A DNA stretch of 64,000 bases from Trissonchulus latispiculum (Eukaryota; Nematoda; Enoplea; Enoplida; Ironidae): contig JASAND010008771.1 in assembly GCA_030248195.1 (NCBI GenBank), forward strand, positions 1 through 64,000, given 5' to 3'. A program made the translations under genes and the position numbers. The notes below the pieces were generated by a model. It saw nothing but the letters and a program-made list of their open reading frames with translations, made no database searches and had not been told where the DNA came from. Positions 56,219-64,000 of the stretch are shown here, piece after piece. Numbering within the stretch: the stretch's first letter is position 1; each line of letters opens with the position of its first letter.

Positions 56219-57422
56219 GGGCTTGCGGTGTAAAATGCCGATTTAGCGCCTCCATGAATTGAGCATACGAAATGTCAGTAGGTTTTCAGGGGCAACTAAA
56301 TTCCGCAGAAGCTGGTACGTTCCTACCTGACCCAACGCATGATATTAGAGTAATTTCTTTCTCTCTTTCTCTTTCTCTCTCTGTTCGGAAGCATATCTAT
56401 TTAATGTTATTACCTCATCACGGTTACCGTAATCATAATTAAAGGCAGCGACATACAGCTGTTGGAACATGTCATTGCTAGTGTCATATTGCTGTTACAG
56501 TCTCCCCCCCCTTCTCTGTAATCCTTGTTTACTTCGTAAACTATAGGCGGATTTCACAGAAATTGTTTCCCTTTCTAGTTTCAACGGACATTGAATTATA
56601 CTGAAAATTCTAGGTTTGGCCTTCAACTTGAGAACTTCTACGCTGCAAATTCAACTCCATATAAATTGATTATTCCTGTACTTCGTTTAACTACAAGTTG
56701 GTAGACATTCTCTCTATTCCCTCTAAACGTTGGGTTAAAACGTAACGCATGCACAAATTGTAGAATTCGAAAAGTGGGAATTTTGAAAAGTGGGGAATTC
56801 GACAACTTTTTGTTTACCTGGGAAGACCCTTGGGCGAGTTTGCTCGCCCCAATGTGCATGCGTTAGGTTTTAACCCATTTGATTCAGGGTTGCTATTATG
56901 CTATTGATTGGATGATTATGGTCTGTATTCTGTATCAGTAAAGGTGAACTTGAAGTTACTGAGCTTACGGTGGGCCACCGACGTCACACTAGCATCATAT
57001 GAAACAGCTGTCGCTGCAGTGTTATGTTGAACTTGAAGATGCGAGTCGAAGTGAAGTGGATTAACAATTCCAACGGTCTGTATTTGACAGAATAAAAAAA
57101 TTATAACGGCTGAATTGATACAGAAACAATCCTTATAGACCTAATTATTTAAACTTCTTTTTAGCATTTATTAGTTCATCTCGGATATGCATTTCACCAA
57201 AACTTAATTATTCTGTTTTCGTTAACTTAAACCAAGAATCTGCGTTTTGCCCTTGGCAAGTCAATTAGTATTGTCTAGGAATTAGAAATGGAAAACATGT
57301 TAAAAATGGCATCAAAAGTATAGAACGCTTTTGAGAGTATCACTAATTGGAAATGCGTTTTTAATAAGAAATTCGATTCCACGAAAGATTTACTTTTTTG
57401 CTTAGGGCTTAGCATGTGTAGG
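56219..57422. repeat. Direct duplication, copy 2 (lacks the LTR, has its own insert)
   Basis: It carries the uninterrupted gag junction at about 56252 and the CT-rich tract at 56350-56383. An insert at 56490-56988 is absent from copy 1. Confidence 0.85.
56490..56988. mobile_element. 499-bp insertion in duplicate copy 2
   Basis: CTAGTGTCATAT (56478-56489) and CTAGCATCATAT (56989-57000) flank it; copy 1 has a single CTAGCATCATAT. So the TSD is about 12 bp with two transition differences. Inside, GGGTTAAAACGTAACGCATG (56733) faces its near-complement ending at 56876. GGTTTTAACCCATTTGATTC at 56866 recurs at 63786. Superfamily unknown. Confidence 0.75.
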
Positions 57423-58092
57423 CACTTCTAGAGGCTCTTAAAATGCTGCTCTCCGCAGTAAAGAGAAAACCGGACAAGAGGCGGAGAGACAAAGGTCACG
57501 GACTGCTCCCAAGCCAGACTGACGTGCAGTTCAGCCGAAGCCGAAACAGCCTCAGTCGCCCTCCGGCCAGACTCCGATGTCTCTTCCAACAGAGCCTATC
57601 AATAGCGACTAAGATGGCTGAAACCTAAGGTAGCTTGCTTGGAAGGCTGAGGGCAAAACTATTAGGCTGCACAAAAAGGTCGGAGGAATGACCAAGCGAA
57701 TAAATAGGAAAGTTGAAAAGGGTCCGTATTTTCATGTAAATTTATTTCGAAATATCTAAATTTGAAGTACCAGTGAGAGAGAGATACAGTCAAAACAGCT
57801 ACCAGTCCACGGATCCCAGAGGATACAATGAAATTCAAATAAGATGATAATCAAAACGTAGACACCCAGAGTCAGACCAACCTTATTCCGCTACCGGTTT
57901 CGAGGCTCCACGGTGGGCCTCTGGCGGTCCTTCACACGCTGCAATCGTTCCTGGGGGGTCAAATTCCGGGGGATCCAAGTTCTGTTGAATAGGCAAATGG
58001 GAAAATTGGGGTCTCTGGGAGGGTAGGAATCCGGGGGACTGGGGGGCCGGGAGGGCTGGGGCGGGGCCAGTATCACGAGTTCGGTCACTGGT
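57423..58092. other. 5' region of the Penelope-like fragment
   Basis: It contains an inverted copy (about 57985-58060) of the Pro-rich tail at 58520-58590, and a CTAAATTTGAAGTACCA block (57749) repeated in direct orientation at 58601. Penelope-like elements often show such tandem or inverted terminal arrangements. Confidence 0.5.
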
Positions 58093-58665
58093 TTGGAATA
58101 TCGGCTCAGAGGTAATTTTGACTGCACAAGCGCGGGTGTCGTTTATTTGGCAGAAATCAGGGGGTGCCCTTCCCAATACGTCGGGGAGACTGGTAACCCA
58201 CTATCCATACGATTTAATGGACATCGCCATGACATTCGCAAAATGGATGCTAGTAAGCCGCTTTCGTGTGATTTTAGCAGTCATAACCATAATTTACATG
58301 ATCTGCTTGTTACGGTGATCGATTCGGCGGACGACGTAGCCACACGAAAGAGGAAGGAAAAGTGGTGGATTAGTCAACTATTTTCGGACTATCCTTTTGG
58401 AATTAATTGGGAAACCGTCCTTCGCAAAAACAAATCCCCACCTCCCGGGACTTTTGCTACTAGCATCCATTCTGGAGTAGTCGACAACAACAACAGCAAC
58501 AGTGGTAACAATCCCAATTTTGAGCCCTCCCATCCCGCCCCGCCCCCCCGTCCCCCGGATTCCTACCCTCCCAGAGACCCCAATTATTGTAGGTGTTTAT
58601 CTAAATTTGAAGTACCAATATACACAGGGGGACCTTTTACACCCCCATTCCTATTGCTATTTTGA
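58093..58665 (+). pseudogene. Penelope-like element GIY-YIG endonuclease fragment
   Basis: The frame holds a full GIY-YIG nuclease module: GVVYL (residues 15-19), QYVGETG (28-34), catalytic-type Arg40, His44, the metal-binding Glu in KEKWWI (Glu89) and FGIN (102-105). The CTSAGVVYLAEIRGCPSQY context is typical of the C-terminal endonuclease of Penelope-like retroelements, which normally follows an RT. No RT lies upstream, so the copy is 5'-truncated. After about residue 125 the frame is Asn- and Pro-rich and reads non-conserved tail. Confidence 0.85.
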
Positions 58666-58689
58666 ATTTGCTATTATTTAGCTGCTTTT

Positions 58690-59030
58690 GCTATCACGTC
58701 AGTTTTCCTCAGAGGTGTACCACCGGTTTTGGTCGGGTTGGAGGAGTAGAAGGTTCAAATTTGGCTCTGGAGGTCCCAGCAAAATCCGATACCCCTAAAA
58801 GGAACCTATGTGATGGGCGTAAATTTGGTTGGGGGGTCTAAAAAAGGGGGTCCCAAAATTTCGGGGAGGGGCTCCCACCCGAAATTCCCGTTGCACCAAT
58901 AGAGGGGGGTCGGCCGAAGCATTAAATGTTTTTGTTTTTATGCTAAAAACAGCATTTTCAGACGCTTCTAAAAGACCAAACACATCTAACCATGAAGAGG
59001 TGTGGGCTGTGTCTTGACTGGGCATGTCTG
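58690..59030. repeat. G-rich dispersed repeat-like stretch
   Basis: GGGGAGGGGCTCCCACCCG and GTTGGGGGGTCT-like text near 58830-58910 resembles other C/G-skewed fragments at 31780, 33500 and 46745. Boundaries unclear. Confidence 0.35.
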
Positions 59031-59038
59031 CATATAGT

Positions 59039-59709
59039 CTCATGCCCTTTTCTTTGTTTTTGGAAAAACGCAATGGTAAGCAAGATATAAAATTTGCAAA
59101 TTTTTGAAATACGCTAAACAACGGAAAACTAAAAGAACAGCTTAAAATTTATCATCTAGAGCTCTAGTAAATTTCGATTTTTAAGCCATAACGGTAACTA
59201 CGCAATCACGTGGTCTTAGATGCCGAAATTTTGTCAAAACATGCCCCGCTAACCACAGTAAATGTTAAATATTCTGTTGAGATTTCTTTAAAATTGAGCA
59301 ATCGGTTCAAATTTCACATCAATTATCCCGATAATGCAAGCGAAACCTTTAAGGTGGTAGAACCGCTGCCGGGGTGGACTTTGAACAGATACTGTGAACC
59401 AAATACTTCATGAATCAGCTTGAAATTCGGCACCTTTGTTCTTTATCGTGTTTTGCATCAGATGAGCTGACCTACTCCGCTGCGGCCACTGGCTTGCTTT
59501 CAACACAATGGGAAATGTATTAAAAGTTTTGAATTTATATATCTCCTTCAATCCGTTATGAAATGATTTGAGATTTTTTGTATATGGTTAGTTTGCATAT
59601 ACAATCAGGCTGTTCTTTTAGTTTTCCGTTGTTTAGCGTATTTCAGAAATTTGCAAATTTTATAGCTTACTTACCATTGCATTTTCCAAAAACAAAGAAA
59701 ACGGCATGA
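59039..59709. repeat. Inverted repeat with ~95-bp arms
   Basis: 59039-59138 (GCAATGGTAAGCAAGATATA, AAATTTGCAAATTT, CTAAACAACGGAAAACTAAA) is matched in inverse by 59610-59709. The 470-bp centre includes TTTAAGGTGGTAGAACCGC at 59348, similar to a TTAA-element terminus. No TSD is evident at the arm ends. Confidence 0.75.
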
Positions 59710-60771
59710 GAAAATGTGTAATGTGAAACTCAAAATAAAGTTAAAAATGTTAAGAAAATTCAACATTTTATGGTTGTGATCTTCAGTTTACATATATCTT
59801 GTGGAATGTGTTAATCATAATCCAAAATAGAGTATATGAATGTCCAAGCAATTGTTGTATAGAGTAATTATTGTGGCAGAGTTGCCAGCCAATTTGGACA
59901 CTCAGAGACTCAAAATAGGGACATAGATTCGAGATTTGACATAAATAAGGTCAGAAATAACGCTATTAACTTATTCAGGTCGCTGAAATAAATGTAACAT
60001 CAGTAGAACGCAGCTAAATAAAGATCAGTTAAACAACTAAACCAATAAGGAGGGGTCGTTACCCTTCTCGGGCCAGTTATAGGCCCAATCATTGTGTTAC
60101 AAAATAATGGAAGAGTCGTTACTCTTCCCAGGTTTTAAATTAGACTCTATTCATGAAGAAGTACATAAAAATTCAATTAAAACAAACCAAAACTATTAAG
60201 GGAACGTTATCAGAAAGAATTAGCAGGAAGTTCTCGCTAAGAAAGTTGGTTTTATGCAGTTGAAACGTACATATTGGAAGATGGTTCATTCAAATGTAGT
60301 TTTACATAGCTAAGTAGGTACGTGAAATGGTGTTAAGTAGTGATAATTTATATTTGTTAGTCTTAATTAGTGCTAATTAGTAAACTTTTGTAATTTTGGT
60401 CGGAAACATGACTTAGGTTCATCGGATAGGCAATATTTTTCTGATTCCAAAAATCCAATTATAAGATTACTTCTTATGTCGTAATCTTAGCCCTTTAAAA
60501 GGTGTGCCCCAAAATTGGTCCCTTTCTAATCTTTGCCTTAACTCTAAGAATCCCTTAAGAATATTAAAAACAAGTAGTGCCCAAAAAGGGCAAGATTCCT
60601 TTACAGAGAACTGTCTGAATAAAATTTTTGCTACAATATTGTGTGGACTTTGGCGCCAACTAGTGCTATTTTACTGAGTGTCTATAAGTTCATTACTCAC
60701 AGAAATACACATTAAAGAGGGAGTGTGAAAGCTCCGTTTCTGTTGCAATAACATTAATCAAACAATTAAAA
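59710..60771. other. Gene-free interval with small hairpins
   Basis: Three hairpins lie at 60050-60128. Otherwise A/T-rich, with no gene. Confidence 0.45.
60050..60128 (+). repeat. Two hairpins with identical TCGTTA loops and different stems
   Basis: GAGGGG-TCGTTA-CCCTTC (60050-60067, one G-T pair) and GGAAGAG-TCGTTA-CTCTTCC (60109-60128) share loop and spacing style. GGGCC-AGTTATA-GGCCC lies between them. Confidence 0.6.
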
Positions 60772-60931
60772 CTAAGTTAAATTACAAACCTGAAAACTAT
60801 TTTTATACTCATAGAGAATTGTTACGCTTCCTAGCTTCATCAAGAAAACTTGTAGCAAGTCAGAGTAAGCACATACAATTTCGCAGTCATCATTAGAGGA
60901 GCCACTGAGTACGGAATTCGACGGTGCCATG
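60772..60931 (-). CDS. Candidate first exon or short ORF with strong start context
   Basis: On the minus strand CACCATGG, a Kozak-like context, starts MAPSNSVLSGSSNDDCEIVC and runs to a stop 52 codons later. No domain is recognised and no linked exon is found. Confidence 0.2.
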
Positions 60932-61029
60932 GTGCAAAACTTCCCCTGTGCAAATCTCTTCCCCCCCAAGTAGTTTTGCAGGTTAACCGTGGTGCACTTG
61001 TATAAGGAAAGCATGCAGCTATAAAACAA

Positions 61030-63306
61030 ATAATTTAAGGCGGCAGAGCGACAACTTTACTTGGTTGAGCGCTGCAGCGCTATAATAGCTAATGAGATCA
61101 TTTATCCCTACTCTCGCAGCTACGTTGTTACAAAACTAATTTGCATATTGTGCATGCAAAAACTGGTTACATAGCTAGGCCTGTGTTAAGGATAGGCCTT
61201 TTTCTAACGCAACAGAGCTATTACACACAAAAGATGCAAAAACCCGTATTAGGTATTCCGGCTCCAGCCGGAATAAAAAGAAATTCTTTTTCAGTATGCG
61301 AAGACGTCTGCTTCCCAGACTACGTAGTAGTCACGTGTCCACTACGATCATTCACGTTTCCATTCACTGGGTCTTGCCCTCGGAGATTGCCTCCCATTAG
61401 GGCACTGTTTCGTTAGGGCACCCTGTCACTTCACTTATTATACTTACTGTTCAACAACAAAGAGTTTCATTACTTTCAGTACTAATGAGCTGCGTCCCTT
61501 GTTTTCGGCCAAAAGTTCAGGCTGAAATTAAGAAGAAGGGGCCGGAAAACAAGGGAGCAGTCAAAATTAATAAAGTTAACTTTAATTAGATATAGTGCCG
61601 AAAAATGCCGCTTAAAATTTAATTCCTCATTACAGACCCCGGGAGTCCTTTCTTCTTTATTTTTTCGTTCTTCATTTTTTGACGTTTTATTTTTTAATCT
61701 GAAAAGTAACCATTTGGTTATCTCTACGTGTTAACCAAACTTTTGCAAAGTTTTGCGAAATTTCAGAATTGCATATCCATCAGAAAAGTGGTCAGCTGAG
61801 GGGTATTATTTTGTATTTCTCATTAATCTCACTCCCAGCGGACCAGCCACATGCGCAGCCCACGGATGGCCAATGGTTTAGGAAGTGTTGTAGTTTTATT
61901 TCATAGTAATGATTGCCGAGCAATCATTACTCGTTCGCTTTCCGATTAATTATTAAAATTCTGAAAAGTACAAATTTCACAAAATTCCCAAAATTCTGCA
62001 AAATTCCTTTTAACCAAAAGCAGAAGATGGTAGTTTAAAATAATTTGCTAACCGACAAAATGTGCAAATAACAGGTAGTTAAGTGTTAGTTAAGAAAAAG
62101 AGGAACTGTTAGGTTGTATTGTTTCGTTTGTATGAGTGTTAATAGTGTGACTGTGATTTCGAAATTTACGTGTTTGGCTCCTTGGGTAAACATCTCATGG
62201 ATAGTGAGGTTCTAAGGTTAGCCGTGATTTTAAACGTGAATGGTGAGCCGAGATTGAGCAATTGTGACTGTGTACGAGGGCATACCATGTAAACTCCCTT
62301 TGTTTGGTAAGCGTCTTAGATTGCCGTTAACGCTCGAATTTTCAGATCTTAGGCAGGAATAGGGCCATATTGAATTGCAATTTGGCCCAAAATCATGGAT
62401 AGTCAGCATAAAGATGCGGAGTGATGTATGAATTTTGAATTGTCGAAATGTTGCTAAACTTCGGGTTTAATTGTGAAAACCAGGCGACGTGTGGCGTAAC
62501 TGGCTGAAATTGAGAATTAAGTTCGGATTTGCAACCCAGGGTCACGGGGACCCCGAATTGTTTTTGTAAAATCACCGGATCCCCGGTTGTAACGGATCAA
62601 GGTGACACACGGTGAACCTTTCCGTTGCTGGAGGTTGTAGCTAGCATAGCTACCCGCTTGGCTTCATATATCAACATCACCTTGGGCTGGGACACGTTTG
62701 CAAGTCACGACGCTCCCCCAACGTGTATACGTGGGATTGGGTGGGTTCCCCCCCTCGTGACTTTGGGAGCTACGTGATTGGGGGAAATTTCCACTAGGGG
62801 GCGCTCGTGGCTCGTGGGAGGGTCCAACCCAACACTCGCTTCCTCCCTTCACTTGTATTATTTCTGTCTGTGTGAACGCTTGTGTTTCTACGCTATTTCT
62901 CCCCCTTTTTATTGTGTATATATTCTGTGTCTCCCCCAGCGCTCCCCAGAGCATTTGGTACGTTGGTTGGTCCGCCCAACCCGCTGTAACTGTAAGTTAG
63001 TGTTTGTTGTTTATGTGTTTGTCTGAGGGTCATCCCTATATTTTATAATATCTTGTAGTTATTATTATAACCAATAACTAGTCATGACCAAGCTAACGTT
63101 TATATAACCGTTTTGACGATCAGATCTGGTATCCAAGCTGAATCAGTTGAATCAGAATGTAATAGTCAGCAGTCATTAATTTATAGTCGATTATTATATA
63201 CTTAAGTATCGATATTTTAGTCTAAGCAAGTAGACAGGTGTTAATTAGTTTAATCGCCATAATCAGTTAACTGTCAATCATCTTCCAATAATACAGTCAC
63301 TCACAA
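61030..63306. other. Gene-free interval; LTR-like stretch near 62100-63060
   Basis: Parts of 62800-63010 parallel the solo LTR at 53377 (GGGGGCGCTCG compared with GGTGGCGCTG; TAACTGTAAGTTAGTGTTTG compared with TAACCGTAAGTTATTGATTG). A related LTR is possible, but its ends were not found. No gene is supported at 61030-62100. Confidence 0.35.
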
Positions 63307-63621
63307 ATGCCAAATATTCGAACATATTCTACTGAGTTTCATGTACCTGCGACGTGGTACAGTCAGCCACGCGGAAACAAACCTGTTTCCAGTGCCAAAT
63401 TAGCAAAATTAGGTCCAAGTTGGGCCAAAAGTAGAAATATTGTGATTTATCCTGTCAAATCGGTCATTCGGCTCAAAAAGAAGGCCAACAATAAATATAT
63501 CGTAGTTTATCTAGTTTATGCAGAAGAACATGTCAAAGTCAGCAAAGTTCAGCCTATTTCAATTCCCAAAAATGGCTCAGAAGGCCAGTTCTGTGCAAAA
63601 AAGACAGTCAAATTCAACTAG
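63307..63621 (+). CDS. Hypothetical 104-residue ORF
   Basis: A small basic frame (many Lys, several Ser/Val) with no recognised domain, signal peptide or membrane segment. It has beta-rich text (IVIYPVKSVIRLKKK, KYIVVYLVYAEEHVKV) and a clean stop. It may belong to the LTR-like region upstream or be a chance frame. Confidence 0.3.
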   Translation: MPNIRTYSTEFHVPATWYSQPRGNKPVSSAKLAKLGPSWAKSRNIVIYPVKSVIRLKKKANNKYIVVYLVYAEEHVKVSKVQPISIPKNGSEGQFCAKKTVKFN

Positions 63622-64000
63622 TTCATTAACCACGCAGTAATCCTAAAAGCAGCCAATCTTATGTGTTTTCAAGATGTTTCGTCAGACATAAATTCAAAAT
63701 AGGCCAAAAATATACATTTTAGAAAGCTCAAAGAACGAGTAATAGTTGCTGTGTTCGAATCCCGCACCATAAACATGTAGTAATGGGTTTTAACCCATTT
63801 GATTCAGGTGCGGACAATAGGCCAACGCTGTCTTACCGGTTCTGGACGATTGAGCGATATTTGCGTCAGTAGCCTGTTCAGGATTAAGATATATTGGATC
63901 AGTAGCGGACGGTGTCAGTTCAGGTCAGATAATCATTGGAGTCTTTGAGATTTATCAGTATTGAGGAACTTCTCGGAAGGTACATTGGCCAGCAGTTGGC
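63622..64000. other. End of window
   Basis: GGTTTTAACCCATTTGATTC at 63786 is shared with the insertion at 56490-56988 and probably marks a second copy running off the window. No gene is seen. Confidence 0.4.

Noticed and set aside
63750..63772. tRNA T-arm or retroelement primer-binding site (TTCGAATCCCGCACCA)
   Set aside because: Only nine bases follow the TTCGAAT loop before the apparent CCA, too few for a T-stem plus acceptor. No A box or LTR edge is supported.

Overview
The window is animal (metazoan) nuclear DNA. It is AT-rich and dominated by repeats. It holds one multi-exon gene with GT-AG introns in consistent phases, one intronless class-A GPCR, and fragments of LINE-type, Penelope-type and Ty3/Gypsy-type retroelements. 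Several DNA transposons can be delimited by their own target-site duplications (TSDs). I cannot place the species. The retroelement mix and the GPCR suit an invertebrate.

Layout. 0-3.6 kb: one large foldback element. 4.4-6.95 kb: an element with 8-bp TSDs carrying a broken tyrosine recombinase gene. 8.0-9.1 kb and 9.75-11.3 kb: non-autonomous hAT-like elements, the second with another element nested inside it. 11.5-24.5 kb: a modular satellite array of about ten cassettes, each with a C-tract head, a tandem-repeat core from one of three families, a GGCAACCC-like tail and a (TTA)n junction. Short hairpins whose stems differ in sequence but stay paired separate some cassettes. 24.5-31.5 kb: a ten-exon plus-strand gene encoding about 616 residues, with an eIF4E-binding-like motif, an RRM and a C-terminal GYF domain. 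Its 3.07-kb intron 8 holds a TTAA-flanked transposon (with a retroposon nested inside) and a 5'-truncated LINE reverse transcriptase.

34.7-37.8 kb: a TA-flanked inverted-repeat element carrying a 5'-truncated reverse transcriptase insert. 39.1-39.6 kb: a foldback element. 40.75-41.76 kb: a second TTAA-flanked element, followed by a probable N-terminal fragment of the 37-kb reverse transcriptase family. 43.0-45.5 kb: a GC-ended element split by a TA element, with the matching empty site in its other arm. 45.6-46.6 kb: a GPCR pseudogene ending at a palindrome. 48.7-50.1 kb: the intact GPCR on the minus strand. 52.8-57.4 kb: a Ty3/Gypsy gag fragment interrupted by a solo LTR, duplicated downstream without the LTR. 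57.4-58.7 kb: a Penelope-like GIY-YIG endonuclease fragment. 58.7-64 kb: mostly unassigned sequence with inverted repeats and one small ORF.

Only the RRM-GYF gene and the GPCR look like functional host genes. If the eIF4E-binding motif is real, the RRM-GYF protein would fit translational repression through cap-binding proteins and proline-rich partners. Most of the rest records nested transposition and satellite turnover.
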